Source: Oscillospiraceae bacterium
GTDB lineage: Bacteria > Bacillota > Clostridia > Oscillospirales > UBA929
Reading direction: 5' to 3'
NCBI GenBank assembly: GCA_009777475.1
Contig: WRLU01000011.1
Span: forward strand, 1-64,000
Length of the DNA: 64,000 nucleotides
The notes below the pieces were generated by a model. It saw nothing but the letters and a program-made list of their open reading frames with translations, did not search any database and was not told the origin of the DNA. This document shows, in pieces, positions 42,628 to 49,972 of this stretch (positions are counted from its first letter, which is position 1; every line of letters begins with the position of its first letter). The translations under genes and the position numbers were made by a program.

Positions 42628-43091
42628 AATTGTCAATTGTCGCAGGCGGAGCGGGTACGGTTATGTCAGGCGGCACCTTGGTAATCGCGGGGGTTGCTGT
42701 CTCGGTGAAGGGCGTGGTCTTAGGAGGCGCAATGACTGCCGCAGGAGGCGCGATTGCTTCTAGGGCTGTGGCGGCTATGGGTGATGATTGGGATATGTAT
42801 GCCTTTTATAGGTCTGCAGAATCTAGCAATATAAGCAATATTTATAGCTCCATAAAGAATGCGCCAACATACCCAAAGAACTTTGAACCTATAAAAAACG
42901 GAATCAAAAAAGTTAATATGAATAACTTTCAGCTTATAGAAAAGCTGAGAAGTGCTGTTCCTGGCAAATGGAAAAAGGTTTATAATAACGGATATGTAGG
43001 AAACAAAAAGGTGTCGATTCACTATTTTGAACACGAGAAAACCGGAAAGGTGTTTAGTGTCAAAGTGCATAATGGGTGGAGTACATGGTAG
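42600..43091 (+). CDS. Orphan toxin tip 4: module plus unassigned toxin domain
   Basis: A 163-residue frame with no convincing start codon; the TTG at 42600 lies inside the preceding immunity gene. After the module (about 12-60) come GDDWDMYAFYRSAESSN and a C-terminal domain of about 65 residues: LIEKLRSAVPGKWKKVYNNG, IHYFEHEKTGKVFSVKVHNG, WSTW. The compact basic C-terminal part looks like a small toxin, but I cannot name the family. The following duplicated DUF3969-like gene is the probable immunity partner. Confidence 0.5.
   Translation: MEGVHNGELELSIVAGGAGTVMSGGTLVIAGVAVSVKGVVLGGAMTAAGGAIASRAVAAMGDDWDMYAFYRSAESSNISNIYSSIKNAPTYPKNFEPIKNGIKKVNMNNFQLIEKLRSAVPGKWKKVYNNGYVGNKKVSIHYFEHEKTGKVFSVKVHNGWSTW
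42633..42779 (+). repeat. Module copy 6
   Basis: 147 bp from TCAATTGTCGCAGGCGG; the end differs slightly (GTGGCGGCTATG instead of GTGTTTGCGATG). The scar at 41393 counts as copy 5. Confidence 0.9.
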
Positions 43092-43124
43092 AGGATGTAT
43101 TTACCATAAAAGGGAGGTGTGCGA

Positions 43125-43892
43125 TTGAACTTAACAATTAAAATTTCTGGTCACAGATATATAGAAACCTATTTGTCAATTGTTTCAGTGGGGGCGTTGG
43201 CTTGCATTGAAAAAGGCTTGATAGATTATGATGATGCTATGGGTATAATCTATCGTCCCGGAATGATTGAAAAAGCTGAGATTCTTTTTCCTAGAATCTC
43301 AAAAGTTCTTCACTTAGGATGGGAACTTGATGCAATCTGTGGGCTTATACCAGAGCAATTAAAGCAAGTTGTTGAGAAAATGCGTGACATCAGCTATAAT
43401 TCGGTTAAATTCAATCAAGATGGAACCCAGCACATTCTTTATAAAATTGAGGAAACACACAGGTTAGAGCCATTAGAGGATGAAGCCCGCAGATCAGAAT
43501 ATAAGAAAAAATTTAAAACGAGGTGGCTTCTGTTTTACAGATTAGTAAAAAGGAAGCAGCTGGGAATGACGATTAAAATTTCTGGTGATGGGTATATAGA
43601 AACCTATTTGTCAATTGTTTCACTGGGTGCGTTGGCTTGCATTGAAAAAGGTTTGATAGATTGTGATGATGCTAAAAGTATAATCTATCAGCCCGCCTTG
43701 CTTGAAGAGTTAAAAAAGACAGTTTCTGTTTTCGGAGAAGCATTGTGCCTTGGATTAGAGCTTGATGGGATTTCCAATGCCATGCCAGAGAAAATAAAGA
43801 GTGACCTTGAAAATATACGCAGATTGAATTACAATGCAGTTAAGTTCAAACCCAATGGATACCAAGACCTTTTATATACATTGGAGGAATAA
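43125..43892 (+). CDS. Probable immunity protein, duplicated DUF3969-like domain
   Basis: A 255-residue protein made of two close copies of one domain (about 1-120 and 148-255). Both begin (L/M)TIKISGxxYIETYLSIV and contain GALACIEKGLID and an LG(W/L)ELDxI motif. The TTG at 43125 is 7 bp after AGGGAGG; a GTG at 43119 sits too close. The second half begins at an internal Met that resembles a normal start, so this is probably a tandem gene fused by deletion. It follows orphan toxin 4. Confidence 0.55.
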   Translation: MNLTIKISGHRYIETYLSIVSVGALACIEKGLIDYDDAMGIIYRPGMIEKAEILFPRISKVLHLGWELDAICGLIPEQLKQVVEKMRDISYNSVKFNQDGTQHILYKIEETHRLEPLEDEARRSEYKKKFKTRWLLFYRLVKRKQLGMTIKISGDGYIETYLSIVSLGALACIEKGLIDCDDAKSIIYQPALLEELKKTVSVFGEALCLGLELDGISNAMPEKIKSDLENIRRLNYNAVKFKPNGYQDLLYTLEE

Positions 43893-43945
43893 ATCAAGGG
43901 AGAGTGTTTAATATGCAATGCAACACATGATAAAAAGTTCACTGA

Positions 43946-44260
43946 GCAATTGTCGCGGGCGGAGCGGGTACGGTTATGTCAGGCGGCACCTTGGTAATCG
44001 CGGGGGTTGCTGTCTCGGTGAAGGGCGTGGTCTTAGGAGGCGCAATGACTGCCGCAGGCGGCGCGATTGCTTCTAGGGCTGTGTTTGCGATGGGTGATGA
44101 TTGGGATATGTACGCCTTTTATAGGTCCGCAGAATCTAGCAATATAAACAATATTTATGGTTCTATAAAGAATGCCCTTGAAAATATACGCATATTGGAT
44201 TATAATACAGTTAAGTTCAAACCCAATGGATACCAAGGCTCTTTGTATGCATTGGAATAA
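43946..44260 (+). pseudogene. Chimeric cassette remnant: module, toxin start, immunity end
   Basis: The frame opens right after a TGA at 43943; the first ATG is at 43976. It reads through the module, then 28 residues matching the start of toxin domain 4 (GDDWDMYAFYRSAESSN), and switches at 44168-44172 to the last 27 residues of the DUF3969-like immunity protein (NTVKFKPNGYQ). The toxin body and most of the immunity gene are deleted. The product, if made, should be inactive. Confidence 0.8.
43947..44092 (+). repeat. Module copy 7
   Basis: 146 bp from CAATTGTCGCGGGCGG to GTGTTTGCGATG, the last copy of the array. Confidence 0.9.
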
Positions 44261-44282
44261 TAAGATAAAGGAGAGTGTTAAT

Positions 44283-45380
44283 ATGCAATACAAATCGTTT
44301 GGAAAAACGGGCAAGGAAATCAGCGTTATTGGCTTTGGCTGTATGCGCTTCCGTTACGAGGAGTACAGCAAGGGAGACTACGACACAGCGGCAAGGATGA
44401 TTTTGCGCGCTCGTGAGGCGGGGGTAAATTACTTCGATACCGCCCCCGGGTACTGCGGGGACCACAGCGAAAAAATCCTCGGGTACGCTTTGGCTCAGAT
44501 GAAGGATAAGCCGTATGTTTCAACCAAGTGCGGGCTGTGGATGGCCACAACTGCCGATGAGGCAAGGAAAAAGATTGAGTCCTCCCTGAAGGCCCTCGGG
44601 ATAGACAAGATCACAGTTTATAATATGTGGTGCATAAAAACCCTTGACGAATACCGCCAGATGACCAAAAAAGGCGGTATGTACGATGGCATCCTCAAGG
44701 CAAAGCAAGAGGGGCTGATTGAACATATATGCTGCACCTCCCATGCCGATGGAGATGATGTGGCTGAAATTGTTAATGACGGTCGTGTTGAGGCGGTAAC
44801 CTTGGGATACAACGCCCTGAATTTTGCCTATCGCCGCAAGGGAGTCAAATCCTGCCATGATGCCGGCCTGGGCGTAGTGATTATGAACCCATTGGGCGGC
44901 GGCGTTCTGCCCCGCCACCCTGACAAATTCGGATTTCTTAAAGAGCATGAAAATCAGACCATAGCCAACGCGGCACTGCGCTTTTTAATCGGGCAGGAGG
45001 CGGTTACCTGTGCCTTGCCCGGATTTGAAACGATGGAGCAGCTTGAGGACTGCCTTACAGCAGCCCAAAGCATTACCCCTGTAACCGATGAAATGATGGA
45101 CACACTATCTACTAAGCTTTCCAAGGAGCTTGACACTCTCTGCACAGGCTGCTCCTACTGCGAATGTCCTCTTGATATTCCGGTAGACAAGTATATGGAG
45201 GTATACAACGAGTATATGCTGGAGGGTAATAGCCGCCCTGTTATAGAACAGAGGCTGCGTGACTTCTGGGGAATCACCGTTGATGCTGCCAGGGGCTGCA
45301 CCGAATGCGGCAAATGCGAATCTGAATGTACCCAAAAGCTCCCCATTATCGAAAGGCTGAAGGTTTTGGCCGGGGAGTAA
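44283..45380 (+). CDS. Aldo/keto reductase with C-terminal [4Fe-4S] motifs
   Basis: A 365-residue oxidoreductase of the Fe-S-containing aldo/keto reductase group common in anaerobes. The ATG at 44283 follows AAAGGAG. The TIM-barrel tetrad is visible: Asp and Tyr in NYFDTAPGYC, Lys in VSTKCGLW and His in CCTSHADG. The C-terminal extension has CTGCSYCECPLDIP and CTECGKCESEC for one or two Fe-S clusters. Substrate unknown. It forms the right border of the toxin array; a worn copy of its leader and first codons lies at 43893-43925. Confidence 0.88.
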   Translation: MQYKSFGKTGKEISVIGFGCMRFRYEEYSKGDYDTAARMILRAREAGVNYFDTAPGYCGDHSEKILGYALAQMKDKPYVSTKCGLWMATTADEARKKIESSLKALGIDKITVYNMWCIKTLDEYRQMTKKGGMYDGILKAKQEGLIEHICCTSHADGDDVAEIVNDGRVEAVTLGYNALNFAYRRKGVKSCHDAGLGVVIMNPLGGGVLPRHPDKFGFLKEHENQTIANAALRFLIGQEAVTCALPGFETMEQLEDCLTAAQSITPVTDEMMDTLSTKLSKELDTLCTGCSYCECPLDIPVDKYMEVYNEYMLEGNSRPVIEQRLRDFWGITVDAARGCTECGKCESECTQKLPIIERLKVLAGE

Positions 45381-45451
45381 CGTGAGCTGATGCTGAAAGG
45401 TGCGTTTTTTCAACATTCCCTGTAAAGCCGCCAGCTTAACCCCACATTGAT

Positions 45452-45481
45452 GCTCCCCTGCCGGTTAACCGGCGGGGGAGC
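45452..45481 (+). terminator. Terminator hairpin after the aldo/keto reductase gene
   Basis: GCTCCCCTGCCGG and CCGGCGGGGGAGC pair around TTAA, followed by AAATTTT. It also separates the convergent XRE gene. Confidence 0.6.
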
Positions 45482-45487
45482 AAATTT

Positions 45488-45835
45488 TCAGCTTATCTTA
45501 CAAGCCCTCATCGCGTTGATAACTAAAAGCAGGGCTTCCTTTTCCCTCTGTGTAAACTCTCTAAGCTGTCCGGTTATAAGCAAATCTATATAATCCTGTG
45601 TTTGCGCGGCCTCCTTGCTGGAGAGCAGGCAGTTTATGTCTGTGCCGAGGGAGTTGGATATATTCACAATAGTTTCAAGGCTGGCGGCAGCCTTGCTGGT
45701 TTCCAGTTTAGCGATATGGTTGGCTGAGATATGAATGCTTTCAGCAAGCTCTGCCTGGGTTATGCCCGCAAGCCTGCGGGCTTGCTTTATCCTTTGACCG
45801 ATAACCTTGTAATCTAATATATAGCGCTGCTCCAT
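45488..45835 (-). CDS. XRE-family DNA-binding regulator
   Basis: A 115-residue protein with a Cro/C1-type helix-turn-helix at about 10-65 (IGQRIKQARRLAGITQAELA, HISANHIAKLET) and a short helical C-terminal part (REKEALLLVINAMRACK). The length fits small autoregulators. It is divergent from the secreted protein gene at 46026, and GTTTG/CAAAC inverted repeats in the shared intergenic region could be its operators. ATG start after GGGGGG. Confidence 0.85.
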   Translation of the reverse strand: MEQRYILDYKVIGQRIKQARRLAGITQAELAESIHISANHIAKLETSKAAASLETIVNISNSLGTDINCLLSSKEAAQTQDYIDLLITGQLREFTQREKEALLLVINAMRACKIS

Positions 45836-45896
45836 ATAAACATCCCCCCCAAGATATTTTAACCTGGAGTCAGCCCTTTGTGCTGGGGTTTATATT

Positions 45897-45923
45897 CAAA
45901 CTTTGTTTGCTTGTTTTGCAAAC
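45897..45923. promoter_or_regulatory. Inverted-repeat operator candidates
   Basis: CAAAC-TTT-GTTTG (45897-45909) overlaps GTTTGC-TTGTTTT-GCAAAC (45905-45923). The half-sites lie 7-33 bp upstream of the -35 box at 45930, between a regulator gene and its divergent neighbour. Confidence 0.5.
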
Positions 45924-45929
45924 TTTTTC

Positions 45930-45958
45930 TTGACATTCATTTTCCCGCCTGTTAAAAT
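45930..45958 (+). promoter_or_regulatory. Promoter of the secreted repeat-protein gene
   Basis: TTGACA (45930-45935), 17-bp spacer, TAAAAT (45953-45958). The leader holds two hairpins (GACAGG-GGAGATT-CCTGTC and CTCTTC-ATTT-GAAGAG) before an AGGAGGG ribosome binding site. Confidence 0.75.
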
Positions 45959-46025
45959 AGCACTGACAGGGGAGATTCCTGTCAAATAAAAGCTCTTCAT
46001 TTGAAGAGACAGGAGGGTCACACAC

Positions 46026-47162
46026 ATGACAAGCACAGGGAGAATTAGCGGGAAATTTAAAAGATTTGGGGTGATAATGCTGGCACTGATGCTGCTGGCG
46101 GGGGTGTTTCCATCAGGGCTGCCGGGTACACAGGCGGCGAGTGAGGGCGACTATGAGTATGTTCTGCTGGGGGGCAAGGTTACCATAACGGCGTATCACG
46201 GTCCCGGCGGTGATTTGGTAATACCCGGGTTCATTGCCGGTTATCCGGTGGTAGCGATTGGTGATCGTGCGTTTAGAGAAAAGAAGCTCACTAGCGTAAC
46301 TATTCCTGATAACGTAACGCATATTAGATACGATGCATTCGTGAGAAATAACCTTGTTGCTATAAGCATAGGGTATAATGTGATAGACATAGATCTTACT
46401 TGGACTGTTTCTGGCTGGGGGGCATTTGGGGATAACCCCGAGTTCATCGTTCATTGCTACCAAGATTCCTATGCCCACAATTATTTTAGGAAGCATCACG
46501 GCGGCAGCCAGTTTGTCCTTACGCCGCTGCCTTCCTACACCGTTACCTTCAAGGACGGCGACAGGGTACTGAACACACAGCGCATACGTCACGGCTTCAA
46601 CGCATCCTCACCAGCCGCCCCTGCAAAATCAGGCTATGCATTTAACGGATGGAACAGGCAATTTAGCAATATTACTCAAAACATAACGGTAAACGCTACA
46701 TGGAGAAGGGTATATACCGTTACCTTTAAGGACAGGGGCCGTCAGCTCAAAAAGCAAACAGTGAATCAAAATGCCTCAGCCTCCGCACCCTCTATTCCCA
46801 CCAGAAAAGGCTACAATTTCGCCGGGTGGGACAGGGGCTTCGGCAGTGTAACAAAAAACCTTACTGTTAATGCCAAGTGGAAGGCAAAAACTATCCGCCT
46901 GAAATTTGATGCCCTTGACGGTAAAATCGGCAAAAAGAAAACAGTTACGGTCAAAAGAAAATTCGGGCAAATGGTTAGCTTGCCCAAAACCCCCAAGCGC
47001 AGGGGATACAAATTCGGCGGCTGGCGTGTTTCAAGAACCGCAAGCTTTTCAATCTGGCACGTTGAAAACGCAGCCTACAACGGCTCGGGCAAAAAAGTCA
47101 CTAAAAAAACAAAAGTCCCGGCTAACAGCACAACCTACTACGCCCGGTGGACAAGACGGTAG
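46026..47162 (+). CDS. Secreted protein with LRR_5 piece and InlB/Flg_new-type repeats
   Basis: A 378-residue exported protein. The signal peptide ends near residue 37 (GTQAASEGD). A BspA-like leucine-rich segment (about 60-120; LVIPGFIAGYPVVAIGDRAF, LTSVTIPDNVTHI) is followed by two InlB-B/Flg_new-type repeats (YTVTFKDGDRVLNTQ to ITVNATW; YTVTFKDRGRQLKKQT to LTVNAKW) and a third, diverged and Lys-rich repeat (KFDALDGKIGKKKTV, GYKFGGW). Such proteins bind cell wall or host surfaces; no sorting signal is visible. The divergent XRE gene may regulate it. Confidence 0.8.
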   Translation: MTSTGRISGKFKRFGVIMLALMLLAGVFPSGLPGTQAASEGDYEYVLLGGKVTITAYHGPGGDLVIPGFIAGYPVVAIGDRAFREKKLTSVTIPDNVTHIRYDAFVRNNLVAISIGYNVIDIDLTWTVSGWGAFGDNPEFIVHCYQDSYAHNYFRKHHGGSQFVLTPLPSYTVTFKDGDRVLNTQRIRHGFNASSPAAPAKSGYAFNGWNRQFSNITQNITVNATWRRVYTVTFKDRGRQLKKQTVNQNASASAPSIPTRKGYNFAGWDRGFGSVTKNLTVNAKWKAKTIRLKFDALDGKIGKKKTVTVKRKFGQMVSLPKTPKRRGYKFGGWRVSRTASFSIWHVENAAYNGSGKKVTKKTKVPANSTTYYARWTRR

Positions 47163-47182
47163 CGCAGTAGGGGACAAATGGC

Positions 47183-47219
47183 GCAAAAGGCCGCATCCTT
47201 CAGGGACGCGGCCCTTTGC
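47183..47219. terminator. Hairpin between convergent genes
   Basis: GCAAAAGGCCGCATCC pairs with GGGACGCGGCCCTTTGC with small mismatches. It lies between the secreted repeat-protein gene and sigF; only short T-runs follow, so it is a likely but imperfect bidirectional terminator. Confidence 0.5.
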
Positions 47220-47239
47220 CTTGCCCATATATAAGCACT

Positions 47240-47941
47240 TTATATATTTTTTCGCAGATTATCAATCGCCCTGCGTTCAAGGCGGGAAATCTGCACCTGG
47301 CTTACCCCCAGGACGCGTGCTGTCTGGTCTTGGGTCATGTTTTTATAGTATCTCATTAAAATAACCTGCCGTTCTCTGTCGTTTAGCTTTTCTATCGCCC
47401 CTTGTAAAACCAACCGCTCTACAACTTGGTTTTCATGCCCGGGCGTACCCAACTCATTTTCTAAGGTAAAGCCCTCTGTATTATTTTCCCTTTGGAGCGA
47501 TTCCACAGGAAGATTAGCTAATTCCGCTTCGGCTATTTCCTCTACTGGCACACCGGTATATTCAGATAACTCGCTCAGCACCGGATCCCTGCCAAGCTCG
47601 TTTGCCAGCTTTTCTTTAGCCATACGCAGGCTAAGGGCGCGTTCCTTTATGGTCCGGCTGATTTTAACCGCACCATCGTCCCTCAGAAAACGGCGTATCT
47701 CCCCTGCAATTTTAGGCACAGCATATGTTGAAAACTGTGTGCCATATTCAGGATCAAAGCCGCTTACCGCCTTCAAAAAACCAATACACCCTAACTGATA
47801 GAGGTCGTCAGGCTCTGCCCCCCGGTTAAAATACCGCCTTGCCACGGACCATATAAGCCCCGAGTTTTCCAGCACTACCTTTTCCAGTGCCTCGCTGTCG
47901 CCTTGACGGGCAGCCTCTAACAGGTCAAAGGTGCTAATCAA
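47240..47941 (-). CDS. sigF: Forespore sigma factor SigF (SpoIIAC)
   Basis: SigF directs early gene expression in the forespore. The TTG start at 47941 overlaps the spoIIAB stop (TTGA). The 233 residues contain sigma regions 2 (LYQLGCIGFLKAVSGFDPE, STYAVPKIAGEIRRFLRDDG), 3 (KEKLANELGRDPVLSELSEY) and 4 (LNDRERQVILMRYYKNMTQ, VLGVSQVQISRLERRAI). The order spoIIAA-spoIIAB-sigF is the standard one, and the cell is therefore expected to sporulate. SigG is similar but not in this context. Confidence 0.95.
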   Translation of the reverse strand: MISTFDLLEAARQGDSEALEKVVLENSGLIWSVARRYFNRGAEPDDLYQLGCIGFLKAVSGFDPEYGTQFSTYAVPKIAGEIRRFLRDDGAVKISRTIKERALSLRMAKEKLANELGRDPVLSELSEYTGVPVEEIAEAELANLPVESLQRENNTEGFTLENELGTPGHENQVVERLVLQGAIEKLNDRERQVILMRYYKNMTQDQTARVLGVSQVQISRLERRAIDNLRKNI

Positions 47942-48387
47942 CGGAAGCTCCTTGGCAAAACACGGCGGCGCATGGTCACTGTGGTCCCCTTGCCCTGGTC
48001 GCTTCTAACCTTTAGCGTATCCATAAAGCTGTCCATTATTGTAAATCCCATGCCTGCCCGGTCGGCACCCCCGGTTGTGTACATGGGAAGGCGTGCCTCA
48101 TCGAGATTGGGGATGCCAACTCCCCTGTCGCGTACTACAAGCTCTAAAACCCCGCCCTCCAAAACCCGCACACGCAGCCAGACTCTTCCGATGTGCTCGG
48201 GATATGCGTGTACAATGGCATTAGTTACAGCTTCGCTCACGGCTGTTTTAATATCACCAAGCTCTTCAAGCGTGGGATCAAGCTGGGCGGCAAACTGACT
48301 TATTGCCGAGCGCGCCAGGCCCTCATTGACCGAGCGGGAGTCAAATTCCATTTTAAGCTCATTTAATATTTTCATATGTACACTCAT
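47938..48387 (-). CDS. spoIIAB: Anti-sigma F factor and kinase SpoIIAB
   Basis: SpoIIAB holds SigF inactive and phosphorylates SpoIIAA. The 149 residues show the GHKL ATPase boxes: N box AVSEAVTNAIVHAYP, G1 DRGVGIPNLDEAR, and G2 DRAGMGFTIMDSFMD. An internal ATG at 48375 is an alternative start (MKILNELKMEF) nearer to the usual length. It lies between spoIIAA and sigF. Confidence 0.95.
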   Translation of the reverse strand: MSVHMKILNELKMEFDSRSVNEGLARSAISQFAAQLDPTLEELGDIKTAVSEAVTNAIVHAYPEHIGRVWLRVRVLEGGVLELVVRDRGVGIPNLDEARLPMYTTGGADRAGMGFTIMDSFMDTLKVRSDQGKGTTVTMRRRVLPRSFR

Positions 48388-48394
48388 CCTCTCT

Positions 48395-48700
48395 TCATAT
48401 TATGCTCACAAGCCTGTCCACTCCGGCGGTATGCAAAACCCGCATTGCTTGGGCAGGTATGCCGCTAATTTTTAATTCACCTCCATAGGCCTTCAGCCTG
48501 CGGTGTATCCCAAGCACTACTGCTATCCCGGAGCTATCCATAAACGCCAGCCCGGAAAGATTCAACACACAGCGCATGGGAAGATTACCGTCAACAGCTT
48601 GCCCCGCTTGCTCTAATACCGTTCGGGCGGCATGATGGTCAAGCTCTCCTGTCAGGTATATGTGCATTGTATTCTCCCTGATTTCCCAGTTAACTTGCAT
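48395..48700 (-). CDS. spoIIAA: Anti-anti-sigma factor SpoIIAA
   Basis: A STAS-domain protein that frees SigF by binding SpoIIAB. The 101 residues carry the phosphorylatable Ser in FMDSSGIAVVLG (about residue 56) and the LTGELDHHAA strand-helix start. First gene of the operon; I cannot place a SigH promoter with confidence in the 150-bp gap upstream. Confidence 0.94.
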   Translation of the reverse strand: MQVNWEIRENTMHIYLTGELDHHAARTVLEQAGQAVDGNLPMRCVLNLSGLAFMDSSGIAVVLGIHRRLKAYGGELKISGIPAQAMRVLHTAGVDRLVSII

Positions 48701-48853
48701 AAAAATAGGCCTCCTCCTGTTAAAATGCGGTTTTTAGTATCGCTCCACACTATCATATCAGCCTGTGATTGTCATGCCTTGACGAAAAACGGCGGGCAGG
48801 CAATTTACTTTAACGAGTAGCTGAAGGATGGAAATTTGATGACTGGCCATGCG

Positions 48854-49675
48854 CTATGCCTTTTTGGGTATCCTTATTGTCAAGGCAATCTCCTCCTGGC
48901 TCTCCTCCTTTTGTACATCAGCATCAAGCCCTGAGCGGCGTATTGCCTCCACAGCCTTATTCACTGTATTCAAAAACAAGCGGACATCTCTGAAAACATA
49001 CAGGGTTTTTATGTTTCTTTGCTCCTTGGGCGGTGCTTCTCCGGAGGAGACAAGGTTGTCTATGTATTCCTCGGTTTGCGCTACATTCAGGCGGTGTTCG
49101 TTTATGTAGGCAATTGCCGCCGCCTTGTCTCCGGTGTCCTCGATTCTCAAAAGGGTACGGGCATGGCGTTCGGTAAGCCCATATCTGCGTATCATCTCTA
49201 TTATATGTGCCGGATGACGCAGAATCCTTAATTTATTGGCAATAGCAGACTGGCTTTTGCCTAGCCTCTTTGCGGTTTCTTCTTGTGAGAGCCCGAATTG
49301 CCTCACCAGCCGCTGTATGCCTCCGGCTTCCTCAAAAAAATCCAGGTCACAGCGCTGTATGTTTTCTATCAGTGCCAAAATCCCGCTCTGCTTGTCGTCT
49401 ATGCCCATCAAAATGCACGGCACCTCGCAAAGCCCCGCCATTCTTGCCGCCCTTAAACGCCGTTCCCCCGCAACCAGCTCGTATCCCCCCTCGCCGTTTC
49501 TGCGAACAGTCAGCGGCTGTATAACGCCAAATTGCCGGATGCTCTCTGAGAGGTCCTGTAGGCCTTCTCTTTCAAATACCGATCTCGGCTGATAGGGGTT
49601 GGGACGGATGTTGTCGGTTTTTATCATGTGGATTTTCCGGGTTTCCATAAGCCCATTCTTTTTTGTTAGCATCAA
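48854..49675 (-). CDS. noc: ParB-family nucleoid occlusion protein Noc
   Basis: A CTP-switch DNA-binding protein that blocks septation over the chromosome (Noc) or segregates it (ParB). The 273 residues have NPYQPR, the CTPase motif GERRLRAARMAG, ENIQRCDLDFFEEA, and a helix-turn-helix (SQEETAKRLGKSQSAIANKL). The N-terminus (ETRKIHMIKTDNIRPN) and absence of a neighbouring parA favour Noc. TTG (49675) or ATG (49672) after GAGGAGGT. No parS or Noc site was found in the window. Confidence 0.85.
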   Translation of the reverse strand: MMLTKKNGLMETRKIHMIKTDNIRPNPYQPRSVFEREGLQDLSESIRQFGVIQPLTVRRNGEGGYELVAGERRLRAARMAGLCEVPCILMGIDDKQSGILALIENIQRCDLDFFEEAGGIQRLVRQFGLSQEETAKRLGKSQSAIANKLRILRHPAHIIEMIRRYGLTERHARTLLRIEDTGDKAAAIAYINEHRLNVAQTEEYIDNLVSSGEAPPKEQRNIKTLYVFRDVRLFLNTVNKAVEAIRRSGLDADVQKEESQEEIALTIRIPKKA

Positions 49676-49858
49676 TGCACTTACCTCCTCGTAAAATTAA
49701 GCCATATTAAGTACTATTTTTACTCTGCTTGCCAACCAGTGTTGGTTTACATAACGTATTGTACAGGCTCTCTGATGTCGAAGATAAGGGAACTCTGTAT
49801 GGATGTAAAAATTTTACTCTATCGGTCAAAGCCTTCAGTATTAACAAGAGAAAAGGAG

Positions 49859-49880
49859 GCCCGCAAATGGAGGCGCGGGC
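49859..49880. other. Inverted repeat GCCCGC...GCGGGC
   Basis: GCCCGCAAATGGAGGCGCGGGC forms a short GC-rich hairpin upstream of noc and downstream of the foldase terminator. No T-run follows. Confidence 0.4.
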
Positions 49881-49902
49881 AATCAGGTAAGTTGGTTTTT
49901 TC

Positions 49903-49953
49903 AAAATAAAAACCGCGCAAAGAGGAACCTTCAACAGATTCCCTTTTGCGCGG
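49903..49953 (-). terminator. Terminator of the foldase gene
   Basis: On the minus strand CCGCGCAAAAGGG and its partner TTTGCGCGG close a long loop and are followed by TTTTTATTTT. Confidence 0.75.
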
Positions 49954-49972
49954 AAAGCAACAGCAATAACCT

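Noticed and set aside
34941..44092. CRISPR array or integron cassette array
   Set aside because: The repeats are 147-218 bp, coding and in frame, and the spacing is gene-sized; there are no short palindromic repeats, attC-like hairpins or an integrase gene.
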